DNA of 64,000 bases from Sorghum bicolor (GCF_000003195.3 NW_018396410.1:229748-293747); one strand, 5' to 3'; positions 23,701 to 36,358 are shown, counted from the stretch's first letter. The notes: generated by a model from the sequence alone, not told the origin. Made by a program: numbers and translations.

Positions 23701-26700
23701 CGAGAACTTCCACAACGGTTTCTAAGCCTATGGTGCACTGGGCACAAACCATGCAACTATCTTGCACCGAAACTAATACTATCTCCAACTGGACCGAAGC
23801 GAGATTCCATATGATACACTTCATCTAGTAGTTCCATTGGGTGCATCTACAGTTCCATCGGGTGTGTCCAAATTGATATCTGAGCATATGGTATGTTCCA
23901 TGCAAACCGTGCACCTATCTTGCATCAAGATTAGAACTATCTCCAAATAGACAGAACCAAGATTCCACATGAGGCTCTTCACCAAGGAGTACCATCGCGT
24001 GCGTCCAAAATAGTTTCTTAGCCTATGGTGCATTAGGCACAAACCGTGTACCTATCTTGCACCGAAACTAACACTATGTCCAAAGAGGCCGAAGTGAGAT
24101 TCTATATGACACGTCATCTTGGAGTTCTATTGGGTGCTACCAAATATATTTCTAAGCATATGGTGCGTTCGATGCAATTTGTGTACCTATCTTGCATCAA
24201 GATTAGCACTATCTCCAAACAAAGCAAACTGAGCTTCCACTTGAGCCCCTTTACCTAGGAGTATCATCGGGTGCATCCAAAATGGTTAATTAGCCTATGA
24301 TGCATTAGGCGCAAACTGTGTACCTATCTTGCACCAAAACTAACTCTGTCTCCAAACAGACCAAAGCGAGATTCTATATGACACATGTTATCTAGGAGTT
24401 CTATTGGGGTGCGTCTAAATGGATTTCTTAGCATATGGTATGTTCCATGCAAACCGTGCACCTATCTTGCATCAAGATTAGCACTATCTCCAAACAGATC
24501 GAACCGACCTTCCACTTGAGCCTCTTTACCTAGGATTATCATCGGGTGCTTCCATAATGGTTTCTGAGCCTATGGTGCATTATGCGCAAACCATGCACCA
24601 ATCTTGCACCTAAACTAACACTGTCTCCAAACAGATTGAAGCAAGATTCCATATGACACACATGATCTAGGAGTTCTATCGGGTGCGTCCAAATTGATTT
24701 CTAAGAATATGGTATGTTCCATGCAAACCGTACACCTATCTTTCATCAAGATTAGCACTATCTCCAAACTGATCGAACCGAGCTTTCACTTGAGCCTCTT
24801 CACCTAGGAGTACCATCAGGAACTTCCACAATGATTTCTGAGCCTATGGTGCACTGGGCACAAAACATGCAACTATCTTGCACCGAAACTAATACTATCT
24901 CCAACTAGACCGAAGCGAGATTCCATATGATACACTTCATCTAGTAGTTCCATTGGGTGCATCTACACTTCCATCGGGTGTGTCCAAATTGATTTCAGAG
25001 CATATCGTATGTTCCATGCAAACCGTGCACCTATCTTGCATCAAGATTAGAACTATCTCCAAACAGACAGAACCAAGATTCCACATGAGGCTCTTCACCA
25101 AGGAGTACCATCGCGTGCGTCCAAAATAGTTTCTTAGCCTATGGTGCATTAGGCACAAACCGTGTACCTATCTTGCACCGAAACTAACACTATGTCCAAA
25201 GAGGCCGAAGTGAGATTCTATATGACACGTCATCTTGGAGTTCTATTGGGTGCTACCAAATATATTTCTAAGCATATGGTGCGTTCGATGAAATTTGTGC
25301 ACCTATCTTGCATCAAGATTAGCACTATCTCCAAACAAAGCAAACTGAGCTTCCACTTGAGCCCCTTTACCTAGGAGTATCATCGGGTGCATCCAAAATG
25401 GTTAATTAGCCTATGATGCATTAGGCGCAAACTGTGTACCTATCTTGCACCAAAACTAACTCTGTCTCCAAACAGACCAAAGCGAGATTCTATATGACAC
25501 ATGTTATCTAGGAGTTCTATTGGGGTGCGTCTAAATGGATTTCTTAGCATATGGTATGTTCCATGCAAACCGTGCACCTATCTTGCATCAAGATTAGCAC
25601 TATCTCCAAACAGATCGAACCGACCTTCCACTTGAGCCTCTTTACCTAGGATTATCATCGGGTGCTTCCATAATGGTTTCTGAGCCTATGGTGCATTATG
25701 CGCAAACCATGCACCAATCTTGCACCTAAACTAACACTGTCTCCAAACAGATTGAAGCAAGATTCCATATGACACACATGATCTAGGAGTTCTATCGGGT
25801 GCGTCCAAATTGATTTCTAAGAATATGGTATGTTCCATGCAAACCGTACACCTATCTTTCATCAAGATTAGCACTATCTCCAAACTGATCGAACCGAGCT
25901 TTCACTTGAGCCTCTTCACCTAGGAGTACCATCAGGAACTTCCACAATGATTTCTGAGCCTATGGTGCACTGGGCACAAAACATGCAACTATCTTGCACC
26001 GAAACTAATACTATCTCCAACTAGACCGAAGCGAGATTCCATATGATACACTTCATCTAGTAGTTCCATTGGGTGCATCTACACTTCCATCGGGTGTGTC
26101 CAAATTGATTTCTGAGCATATCGTATGTTTCATGCAAACCGTGCACCTATCTTGCATCAAGATTAGAACTATCTCCAAACAGACAGAACCAAGATTCCAC
26201 ATGAGCCTCTTCACCAAGGAGTACCATCGCGTGCGTCCAAAATAGTTTCTTAGCCTATGGTGCATTAGGCACGAACCGTGTACCTATCTTGCACCGAAAC
26301 TAACACTATCTCCAAAGAGGCCGAAGTGAGATTCTATATGACACGTCATCTAGGAGTTCTATTGGGTGCTACCAAATATATTTCTAAGCATATGGTGCGT
26401 TCGATGCAATTCGTGCACCTATCTTGCATCAAGATTAGCACTATCTCCAAACAAAGCAAACTGAGCTTCCACTTGAGCCCCTTTACCCAGGAGTATCATC
26501 GGGTGCATCCAAAATGGTTTCTTAGCCTATGATGCATTAGGCGCAAACTGTGTACCTATCTTGCACCAAAACTAACTCTGTCTCCAAACAGACCAAAGCG
26601 AGATTCTATATGACACATGTCATCTAGGAGTTCTATTGGGGTGCGTCTAAATGGATTTCTTAGCATATGGTATGTTCCATGCAAACCGTGCACCTATCTT

Positions 26701-29700
26701 GCATCAAGATTAGCACTATCTCCAAACAGATCGAACCGACCTTCCACTTGAGCCTCTTTACCTAGGATTATCATCGGGTGCTTCCATAATGGTTTCTGAG
26801 CCTATGGTGCATTATGCGCAAACCATGCACCAATCTTGCACCTAAACTAACACTGTCTCCAAACAGATTGAAGCAAGATTCCATATGACACACATGATCT
26901 AGGAGTTCTATCGGGTGCGTCCAAATTGATTTCTAAGAATATGGTATGTTCCATGCAAACCGTACACCTATCTTTCATCAAGATTAGCACTATCTCTAAA
27001 CTGATCGAACCGAGCTTTCACTTGAGCCTCTTCACCTAGGAGTACCATCAGGAACTTCCACAATGATTTCTGAGCCTATGGTGCACTGGGCACAAAACAT
27101 GCAACTATCTTGCACCGAAACTAATACTATCTTCAACTAGACCGAAGCGAGATTCCATATGATACACTTCATCTAGTAGTTCCATTGGGTGCATCTACAC
27201 TTCCATCGGGTGTGTCCAAATTGATTTCTGAGCATATCGTATGTTTCATGCAAACCGTGCACCTATCTTGCATCAAGATTAGAACTATCTCCAAACAGAC
27301 AGAACCAAGATTCCACATGAGCCTCTTCACCAAGGAGTACCATCGCGTGCGTCCAAAATAGTTTCTTAGCCTATGGTGCATTAGGCACGAACCGTGTACC
27401 TATCTTGCACCGAAACTAACACTATCTCCAAAGAGGCCGAAGTGAGATTCTATATGACACGTCATCTAGGAGTTCTATTGGGTGCTACCAAATATATTTC
27501 TAAGCATATGGTGCGTTCGATGCAATTCGTGCACCTATCTTGCATCAAGATTAGCACTATCTCCAAACAAAGCAAACTGAGCTTCCACTTGAGCCCCTTT
27601 ACCCAGGAGTATCATCGGGTGCATCCAAAATGGTTTCTTAGCCTATGATGCATTAGGCGCAAACTGTGTACCTATCTTGCACCAAAACTAACTCTGTCTC
27701 CAAACAGACCAAAGCGAGATTCTATATGACACATGTCATCTAGGAGTTCTATTGGGGTGCGTCTAAATGGATTTCTTAGCATATGGTATGTTCCATGCAA
27801 AATGTGCACCTATCTTGCATCAAGATTAGCACTATCTCCAAACAGATCGAACCGACCTTCCACTTGAGCCTCTTTACCTAGGATTATCATCGGGTGCTTC
27901 CATAATGGTTTCTGAGCCTGTGGTGCATTATGCGTAAACTATGCACCAATCTTGCACCTAAACTAACACTGTCTCCAAATAGATTGAAGCAAGATTCCAT
28001 ATGACACACATGATCTAGGAGTTCTATCGGGTGCGTCCAAATTGATTTCTAAGAATATGGTATGTTCCATGCAAACCGTACACCTATCTTTCATCAAGAT
28101 TAGCACTATCTCTAAACTGATCGAAACGAGCTTTCACTTGAGCCTCTTCACCTAGGAGTACCATCGCGAACTTCCACAACAATTTCTGAGCCTCTGGTGC
28201 ACTGGGCACAAACCATGCAACTATCTTGCACCGAAACTAATACTATCTCCAACTGGACCGAAGCGAGATTCCATATGATACACTTCATCTAGTAGTTCCA
28301 TTGGGTGCATCTACAGTTCCATCGGGTGTGTCCAAATTGATATCTGAGCATATGGTATGTTCCATGCAAACCGTGCACCTATCTTGCATCAAGATTAGAA
28401 CTATCTCCAAATAGACAGAACCAAGATTCCACATGAGCCTCTTCACCAAGGAGTACCATCGCGTGCGTCCAAAATAGTTTCTTAGCCTATGGTGCATTAG
28501 GCACGAACCGTGTACCTATCTTGCACCGAGACTAACACTATCTCCAAAGAGGCCGAAGTGAGATTCTATATGACACGTCATCTAGGAGTTCTATTGGGTG
28601 CTACCAAATATATTTCTAAGCATATGGTGCGTTCGATGCAATTCGTGCACCTATCTTGCATCAAGATTAGCACTATCTCCAAACAAAGCAAACTGAGCTT
28701 CCACTTGAGCCCCTTTACCCAGGAGTATCATCGGGTGCATCCAAAATGGTTTCTTAGCCTATGATGCATTAGGCGCAAACTGTGTACCTATCTTGCACCA
28801 AAACTAACTCTGTCTCCAAACAGACCAAAGCGAGATTCTAAATGACACATGTCATCTAGGAGTTCTATTGGGGTGCGTCTAAATGGATTTCTTAGCATAT
28901 GGTATGTTCCATGCAAACCGTGCACCTATCTTGCATCAAGATTAGCACTATCTCCAAACAGATCGAACCGACCTTCCACTTGAGCCTCTTTACCTAGGAT
29001 TATCATCGGGTGCTTCCATAATGTTTTCTGAGCCTGTGGTGCATTATGCGTAAACTATGCACCAATCTTGCACCTAAACTAACACTGTCTCCAAATAGAT
29101 TGAAGCAAGATTCCATATGACACACATGATCTAGGAGTTCTATCGGGTGCGTCCAAATTGATTTCTAAGAATATGGTATGTTCCATGCAAACCGTACACC
29201 TATCTTTCATCAAGATTAGCACTATCTCTAAACTGATCGAAACGAGCTTTCACTTGAGCCTCTTCACCTAGGAGTACCATCGGGAACTTCCACAACAATT
29301 TCTGAGCCTATGGTGCACTGGGCACAAACCATGCAACTATCTTGCACCGAAACTAATACTATCTCCAACTGGACCGAAGCGAGATTCCATATGATACACT
29401 TCATCTAGTAGTTCCATTGGGTGCATCTACAGTTCCATCGGGTGTGTCCAAATTGATATCTGAGCATATGGTATGTTCCATGCAAACCGTGCACCTATCT
29501 TGCATCAAGATTAGAACTATCTCCAAATAGACAGAACCAAGATTCCACATGAGCCTCTTCACCAAGGATTACCATCGCGTGCGTCCAAAATAGTTTCTTA
29601 GCCTACGGTGCATTAGGCACAAACCGTGTACCTATCTTGCACCGAAACTAACACTATGTCCAAAGAGGCCGAAGTGAGATTCTATATGACACGTCATCTT

Positions 29701-30556
29701 GGAGTTCTATTGGGTGCTACCAAATATATTTCTAAGCATATGGTGCGTTCGATGCAATTTGTGTACCTATCTTTCATCAAGATTAGCACTATCTCCAAAC
29801 AAAGCAAACTGAGCTTCCACTTGAGCCCCTTTACCTAGGAGTATCATCGGGTGCTACCAAATATATTTCTAAGCATATGGTGCGTTCGATGCAATTTGTG
29901 TACCTATCTTTCATCAAGATTAGCACTATCTCCAAACAAAGCAAACTGAGCTTCCACTTGAGCCTCTTTACCTAGGATTATCATCGGGTGCTTCCATAAT
30001 GGTTTCTGAGCCTGTGGTGCATTATGCGTAAACTATGCACCAATCTTGCACCTAAACTAACACTGTCTCCAAATAGATTGAAGCAAGATTCCATATGACA
30101 CACATGATCTAGGAGTTCTATCGGGTGCGTCCAAATTGATTTCTAAGAATATGGTATGTTCCATGCAAACCGTACACCTTTTCATCAAGATTAGCACTAT
30201 CTCTAAACTGATCGAACCGAGCTTTCACTAGAGCCTCTTCACCTAGGAGTACCATCGGGAACTTCCACAGCAATTTCTGAGCCTATGGTGCACTGGGCAC
30301 AAACCATGCAACTATCTTGCACCAAAACTAATACTATCTCTAACTAGACCGAAGCGAGATTCAATACGATACACTTCATCTAGTAGTTCCATCGGGTGCA
30401 TCTACAGTTCCATCGGGTGTGTCCAAATTGATTTTTGAGCATATGGTATGTTCCATGCAAACTGTGCACCTATCTTGCATCAAGATTAGAACTATCTCCA
30501 AACAGACAGAACCAAGATTCCACATGAGCCTCTTCACCATGGAGTACCATCGCGTG
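20719..30556. repeat. Centromere-type satellite, array B, with 1116-bp eight-monomer higher-order repeat
   Basis: Same satellite as array A, but here eight distinct monomers form a unit repeated at exactly 1116-bp spacing. Markers start at 21608, 22724, 23821, 24937, 26053, 27169, 28285 and 29401; the 22724-23821 step is 1097 because one monomer lacks its 21-bp internal duplication. Copies from 24 to 29.6 kb look nearly identical. The last copy (29401 to about 30375) is shorter by roughly one monomer because one monomer type is duplicated and two others are missing. The first part (20719-21607) starts mid-monomer after the damaged Sire-1 end. Confidence 0.9.
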
Positions 30557-31407
30557 TGAAAGGATCTAATTGGCCTAGAGGGGGGTGAATAGGCGTACCT
30601 TAAAAACCTGAAACTCAAAAACTCAAGTTGCGAAAGTCAAAAGCCTGTCGGTACCACCGACAGTTTGGGCCGGTACTACTGGTGTCACACAGCCAGTAGT
30701 ACCGACGCAAACTGCTGGTACTACCGACTCCCTAAGACAGCTACGAAATCAGAGTGTAAAGGGCTTAGATTTCAGATCTGAGTTTTACCCCACTTTCCTA
30801 GGTGTAGAAGAAGGTGTTGTTGAACTCTCCTTAGCTTAGTTCTTCTCCACACCGTAGATCGACCTTTGTTTACCTGTGGAAAAGAGAAAAGAGATAGGAA
30901 CACCAAGAATACAAACAAGGGTAGTCGAAGCTACCTCCACAGCAAGACAAGGTATTTTTCTCGAGGTTCGGCAATCTCCACTAAGGAGTTCCTACGTCCC
31001 CGTTGTTGAGGTGACCACGAAGGTCTGACCACTTAGGTCTCCTCCTCAAGCAACCACAAAGGTTGGCTTGATGTTTCCACTAAGAATCAAGGGGTAATAC
31101 AAACACTTCGGGGTGCCCTCACAAATGAATCAACACGGGCAACCACGAAGAACGCCTAGCCGGCTAGGGTTCCAAGAACCCAAGAGTAACGAACACAAAC
31201 CAAACCGGCAAGACGAGGAACGGAGTGCTCAAGTCACAGATCGAAGCTCCCAACTCTCTAATCTCACTTCTCTAGCTCGAATCTCTCAAGAAATGAAGTC
31301 TAGGAGCAAGAGGGAGAGAGAGTGGGTGAGACAAAGCTTGGAGACTGTTTTCTCAGAGTTGGAGTAGCTAGAATGAGCAAGCCAACGGTTAGAAAAGAGG
31401 AGAGAGC

Positions 31408-31415
31408 TATTTATA
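31408..31415 (-). promoter_or_regulatory. TATA box of the Sire-2 LTR promoter
   Basis: The minus strand reads TATAAATA in the context CTAGTATAAATAGC. It is followed downstream (lower coordinates) by a CT-rich leader and preceded, 19 bp away, by the palindrome cluster. The same arrangement occurs in the 5' LTR near 43344-43351. Confidence 0.65.
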
Positions 31416-31432
31416 CTAGAGTACAGAACACT

Positions 31433-31775
31433 GGCCGGTACTACCGGTGCAAACACCGGTACCACCGACGCCCCCAGATCTAAACGTGAGAAAGCTGAGA
31501 AAGATGCGAAAAAAGGCCTACTGGTACTACCGGCCTTGGGCCGGTACCACCGGCCAGCGCCGGTACCACCGGTGGAAGGCCGGTACCACCGGCAGTTCAA
31601 AATCTCACAAAACCGCAGTTCTGCGAGAATTTGGCCTGCCGGTACTACCGGCGGTAGCCGGTACTACCGGTCAAAGCCCGGTACTACCGGTAGTTCATTT
31701 TCTCGCAAAACTCAGGAGAGAACTGGCACTGCCGGTACCACCGGCCCTGAGGGCCGGTACTACCGGCCCACCCTG
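31433..31775. repeat. Cluster of CCGGTACYACCGG palindromes in the Sire-2 LTR
   Basis: About ten near-copies of a quasi-palindrome, CCGGT-A-C/T-C/T-ACCGG type (arms GGCCGGT and ACCGGCC around three bases), lie directly upstream of the minus-strand TATA box. A smaller group is at 30645-30735 near the LTR edge. The 5' LTR copy (about 43370-43705) has the same cluster with slightly different copy number. CG-rich palindromes in U3 are, to my knowledge, known for Sireviruses; they could bind a factor or attract methylation. Confidence 0.8.
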
Positions 31776-32119
31776 GCAGAGAAGAAACTTTCCAGAAGTT
31801 CGTGCGTGCAAGTGTCTCTCTCAAGCGCAAAGACTAAGTTGACTTGAGCACCTTTATCCTCATCTTACCAACTCAATTTGCATCCCTCTTGATAGTGCGG
31901 CGTTTCCTATAACTCAAACAAGAAATAAAACTAGGTAGCTTCTTGAGTTGAAACGTCGCTTAAATGAAGAAAATTTTGGGGATGCTGTGATTCACCAAAT
32001 GTACATGTTTGATCCCATCAATGAACTAACACCTGTAGATCATACTTGATAGACATGTTAGTTCCTAATTTGATTGTCATAAATTATCAAAACCCACACC
32101 GGGGGCGAATGCACTTACA

Positions 32120-33292
32120 GCGTGCGTCCAAAATAGTTTCTTAGCCTATGGTGCATTAGGCACAAACCGTGTACCTATCTTGCACCGAAACTAACACTAT
32201 CTCCAAAGAGACCGAAGTGAGATTCTATATGACACACGTCATCTAGGAGTTCTATTGGGTGCTTCCAAATATATTTCGAAGCATATGGTACGTTCGATGC
32301 AATTCGTGCACCTATCTTGCATCAAGATTAGCACTATCTCCAAACAAAGCAAACTGAGCTTCCACTTGAGCCCCTTTACCCAGGAGTATCATCGGGTGCA
32401 TCCAAAATGGTTTCTTATCCTATGATGCATTAGGCGCAAACTGTGTACCTATCTTGCACCAAAACTCTCTGTCTCCAAACAGACCAAAGCGAGATTCTAT
32501 ATGACACATGTCATCTAGGAGTTCTATTGGGGTGCGTCTAAATGGATTTCTTAGCATGTGGTATGTTCCATGCAAACCGTGCACCTATCTTGCATCAAGA
32601 TTAGCACTATCTCCAAACAGATCGAACCGACCTTCCACTTGAGCCTCTTTACCTAGGATTATCATCGGGTGCTTCCATAATGGTTTCTGAGCCTATGTTG
32701 CATTATGCGCAAACCATGCACCAATCTTGCACCTAAACTAACACTGTCTCCAAATAGATTGAAGCGAGATTCCATATGACACACATGATCTAGGAGTTCT
32801 ATCGGGTGCGTCCAAATTGATTTTTAAGAATATGGTATGTTCCATGCAAACCGTACACCTATCTTTCATCAAGATTAGCACTATCTCCAAACTGACCAAA
32901 CCAAGCTTTCACTTGAGCCTCTTCACCTAGGAGTACCATCAGGAACTTCCACAACGATTTCTGAGCCTATGGTGCACTGGGCACAAACCATGCAACTATC
33001 TTGCACCGAAACTAATACTATCTCCAACTGGACCGAAGCGAGATTCCATATGATACACTTCATCTAGTATTCCATTGGGTGCATCTACACTTCCATCGGG
33101 TGTGTCCAAATTGATTTCTGAGCATATGGTATGTTTCATGCAAACCGTGCACCTATCTTGCATCAAGATTCGAACTATCTCCAAACAGACAGAACCAAGA
33201 TACCACATGAGCCTCTTCACTAAAGAGTACCATCGCGTGCGTCCAAAATAGTTTCATAGCCTATGGTGCATTAGGCACGAACCGTGTACCTA
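32120..33292. repeat. Centromere-type satellite, array C (about one higher-order unit)
   Basis: About 1.17 kb of the same eight-monomer satellite separates the Sire-2 solo LTR from the truncated 3' LTR of the larger Sire-2 copy. It starts at GCGTG (the solo LTR's target duplication) and stops mid-monomer at GTGTACCTAT, where it is fused to the LTR remnant. Confidence 0.88.
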
Positions 33293-33438
33293 TTTTGGGG
33301 ATGCTGTGATTCACCAAATGTACATGTTTGATCCCATCAATGAACTAACACCTGTAGATCATACTTGATGGACATGTTAGTTCCTAATTTGATTGTCATA
33401 AATTATCAAAACCCACACCGGGGGCGAATGCACTTACA
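33293..33438 (-). repeat. Truncated 3' LTR of Sire-2 (about 146 of 1563 bp)
   Basis: From TTTTGGGGATGCTG to CTTACA this matches the last 146 bp of the solo and 5' LTRs (plus-strand order). The other roughly 1.4 kb is missing and the break is fused directly to satellite at a short shared T-rich match (near 33290-33295). The LTR terminus at 33438 abuts the polypurine tract. Confidence 0.85.
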
Positions 33439-34007
33439 AACTCCCCCTTTTTGATAATTGATGACAACCAACTTAGGCTTATAAAAGATTGAAAGAAGTA
33501 GAGCTTTTGAATTCCAAAAGTTAGGTTGGGCTCCCCGTTAATGTATGCTTTGGATTTGGAATTTCAAGTCTTGATTGATATCAAGATGGCATACACTAAG
33601 ATCAAGCTCCCCCTAAATTTTGCAATCCGTGGGGTGCCTAAAAGAGTGTGTGTGTGTGTGACAAGAAATAAACCGTGATGCGTATGACAGGATATATCAC
33701 AAAGAGTAAAAGAAGAATTTGAATGATTATGCAAGAACCAAGGAGCTCACAATAACCATTCAAAAACAACATTGCACCAACAAAAGTCTAAAGAAGCTAA
33801 CACAAGCAAGATATAACGAGAAATAACAGTGTTTAGCTTACAATCATCCATCACACAACGTAGTTCTTGTTCACCACACATAGTTCATCACTAAGAAAGC
33901 TTAAAACGGGCATCAACAACTAACTTATTACAGCAAATATAAGCCTAACACTCCCCCTTTGGCAGCAAGTGCCAAAAAGGGTAGGCTGCGAGGGAGAGCT
34001 AGAAAGA
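33439..34007 (-). other. 3' untranslated region of Sire-2 with polypurine tracts and (GT)n
   Basis: The LTR-proximal tract (minus strand AAAAAGGGGGAGTT, about 33439-33453) matches that of Sire-1 closely, including the adjacent ATTGATGACAACC on the plus strand. Additional GGGGGAG tracts are near 33608 and 33952. A (GT)n microsatellite lies at 33646-33660. No gene is seen. Confidence 0.65.
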
Positions 34008-35837
34008 CTACTCGTCACCATCACCAAGGTCGTCGTCGTCGCTGTAGTCGATGAAGGTACGCAGCGGCCCCTTACCATGAGGATCAGCGGAGGTGGACTG
34101 CTCGTGAGGGGGTGCAACAGAAACAGAGGCCCTAGTGACATTGTCCGCAGCACCAAAGATATCCTGATAAGCAAAGCCAGCCTCGGTGTCCTCCATGGAG
34201 AAGCCAGCAGGTATCCCACCACTATAGAATGGATCGAAAGCAGAGGGTGGTGGAGGATCCTGCTGCTCCTCATCTTCATCAGCAGAAGTCCGGTGCATGT
34301 TGTCATATTCAGCATAGGGGTCCTGGAACTCACGAAGAGGAGAGGACGGAGGAAGAGCTGCCTTCTCCTCAAGACGACGGAGACGCTGATCGGTCTTCTT
34401 TTGGCAATAGCAAAAGTAGGAGAAGAACCGCTGCAGCGCATGACGGGTAGGACTACAGCGACCACGACCGCTGTCCTGAGGAGGAATAGTGTCACCATGA
34501 GCATCAGCAGCACCAGCAGGAGTGGCCATACCGGGAGTAGCAGCACCAGGAGTAGCAGCGCCAGGACTGAGAGGAGGAGCATGAGGAGCACCCAAGTGCT
34601 TGGCACGAACCGGAGCATGAATGCAAGGGTGCGAGAACTGCATGCCAGTAACTTGCTCAATAATATGCATCAGATATGGAGCATAGGGAAAGTACTTGTT
34701 GGGATCCACGGACGCATCAGCAATCTTGTTCCACATGAAATCCGAGACACCAAAGCGGCCACCATTAGCACCAAAGCGAGCCAAAATCTTAGGAGCATCT
34801 TGACGAAGGTGAATGGAATCTCCAAACTTGGGGTCAATGTTGTAGCGGATCAGGTTGTTCAGCACATAGAAGTAAGGCTTCAGGTGAGTGGTCTTGAGAT
34901 CCGGATGAGCTCTTGGCTTGTACATTTCAGCAGCATCAAGGTCAGCCTCAGAAATCCCCTCAGCAAAAATGGTGGACAGCCGGGGTGCATCTCGATCCAA
35001 GTGATCAAAACCAAGCAAGCGAGAGAAGGTGATAAAGTCAAGGCGATAGTGAACACCTTGAGTCATCCAATGCAGTACCCTAGAGGCTTGATCCACCCAC
35101 AAAGTTGCCCAAAACTGAAAGATGATCTCCTCATTCCAATTCTTCTCTAGAGTCATAAGAGGAAGAATGCGCCATTCTTCAAGCCTGTTAATCAAAGCAG
35201 TGACCTCCGGATGATTGAAATCTTGTAAGGACTTGAGGACCACATACTTGTGCTGAAAAAGTAGTCCATTCTTGGTGGCTTTGCTGCCCTTGTAGAGGAC
35301 GGACTCATAAAAGTCATTGTGAAATTGAGACCAAAACCGCTCCTCAACTCCCTCAAACTTGATAAACTTGTAGGGGTTCTCGCTGCGCTGATTTCTCAAG
35401 TCCACAAGACGCTTCTTGTAATCAATACCAAATCGGGGCAGCGTACCAGAGGGAATAGAGGGCCTCCGGACATGGGCATTGAACTGAGGATGCCATGAGA
35501 GAGTCCGGCGAGCACAAACTTCACTGAGATGCAGAGGCGAGTGACGAAGGACATTGGGGTCCATGGATCTGCCCTCCTCTTGCACAGGATCAGGCACAAC
35601 TTGGCTTCGAACTCTAGCTTGATGAGAAGGAGGCGGACACGGGACGGTGTGGGTGTGAAGAGGGGCAGGAATGCCCTCATCACCGGCGGAAGCACTAGCC
35701 GCACCCGAACTGCGTGAAGGGGTTCCACGACCACGCACCGCCCGGTCCGCAGACCGACCACCGGCATCACTGGAGCGAGGACGAGCACCACGAGGAGGGT
35801 TCTTGCGCTTGCCGGAATCCATGCTACAACACCACAA
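34008..35837 (-). CDS. Extra ORF of Sire-2, 609 codons, intact; 'putative plant transposon protein'-like
   Basis: An uninterrupted frame sits on the same strand as gag and pol, between pol and the 3' LTR. It is the only long fully intact coding region in the window. The N-terminus (residues about 1-115) is basic and Pro/Ser/Arg-rich. Residues about 130-370 form a globular-looking part with RFWSQFHNDFYES, a Trp-rich WATLWVDQASRVLHWMTQG segment and FSRLLGFDHLDRD. This resembles the 'putative plant transposon protein' domain common in plant retroelement ORFs, recognised by style only. A Pro/Ala/Gly repeat (PGAATPGAATPG, about 415-435), a Cys/Lys/Arg-rich segment and an acidic tail (YSDDDDLGDGDE) follow. 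I see no signal peptide or convincing membrane helix, so it is not an obvious envelope protein. Translation may start at Met6 (35822), as a splice-acceptor-like TTGTAG precedes it. Function unknown. Confidence 0.75.
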   Translation of the reverse strand: MWCCSMDSGKRKNPPRGARPRSSDAGGRSADRAVRGRGTPSRSSGAASASAGDEGIPAPLHTHTVPCPPPSHQARVRSQVVPDPVQEEGRSMDPNVLRHSPLHLSEVCARRTLSWHPQFNAHVRRPSIPSGTLPRFGIDYKKRLVDLRNQRSENPYKFIKFEGVEERFWSQFHNDFYESVLYKGSKATKNGLLFQHKYVVLKSLQDFNHPEVTALINRLEEWRILPLMTLEKNWNEEIIFQFWATLWVDQASRVLHWMTQGVHYRLDFITFSRLLGFDHLDRDAPRLSTIFAEGISEADLDAAEMYKPRAHPDLKTTHLKPYFYVLNNLIRYNIDPKFGDSIHLRQDAPKILARFGANGGRFGVSDFMWNKIADASVDPNKYFPYAPYLMHIIEQVTGMQFSHPCIHAPVRAKHLGAPHAPPLSPGAATPGAATPGMATPAGAADAHGDTIPPQDSGRGRCSPTRHALQRFFSYFCYCQKKTDQRLRRLEEKAALPPSSPLREFQDPYAEYDNMHRTSADEDEEQQDPPPPSAFDPFYSGGIPAGFSMEDTEAGFAYQDIFGAADNVTRASVSVAPPHEQSTSADPHGKGPLRTFIDYSDDDDLGDGDE

Positions 35838-36358
35838 AGAGGGGCAGCAAGAGAACGTTACAGGGCCATACTAGAATGCAACAAGAAATCGATCAAGGCG
35901 ATGGGAGGAACTGCCTTGCTCACAGGGGCCGGTACCACCGGCCCTAGGGCCGGTACTACCGGCGGCACCGTGGAGCAATGGAATCACCTCCGATCGACCA
36001 AATCGACCACGGGAATAACGCATAAAACATTCTAGAGGCAAGAACACACTAAGATAAGGAAAGGATTGCGAGGAATCGGCCTAAAGATAGGTACATTGGG
36101 AGATCGGGCAACTTCAAGATGTACCTTGCTTCACAAAGAAGAGGAGCCGAATCCAAGCAAACCCACGGGTCTTGGAGTCAACCAAGGACCTCCACGCGTC
36201 CCTCACGGCTGGGGCAAGGTCCTCCTCAAAGATTGGGCGACGAAGATGGAGGAGGCAAGAGATCGGGGCAAGAGAAGAGCCGCCGCCGCCAGAGAAGGAG
36301 AGAGAGAACGGGTCGGGCGGGTGGGGAAGAGATAGGGGAAAAAAATGACTGTGGGCGG

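Larger units (their letters stand above)
30557..32119 (-). mobile_element. Solo LTR of Sire-2 (1563 bp) with 5-bp target duplication
   Basis: It starts TGAAAGGATC and ends CTTACA, flanked on both sides by GCGTG (30552-30556 and 32120-32124) within the satellite. It aligns end to end with the 5' LTR at 42492-44054, which has the same length, with very few differences. No internal sequence lies beside it, so it arose by recombination between two LTRs. It contains the TATA box and palindrome cluster listed separately. Confidence 0.92.

Noticed and set aside
31113..31847. ORFs over the Sire-2 LTR, such as the GTTG/RYHR-rich frames (also 43048-43777 and 36119-36554)
   Set aside because: They are translations of the CCGGTACYACCGG palindromes. 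Both strands and several frames are open, as expected for such repeats.
33969..35150. 393-codon plus-strand ORF and a 246-codon minus-strand ORF overlapping the extra ORF of Sire-2
   Set aside because: They are out-of-frame shadows with low-complexity Leu/Ser-rich or Arg/Ser-rich translations. The 609-codon frame is longer, is on the element's strand and has domain-like composition.
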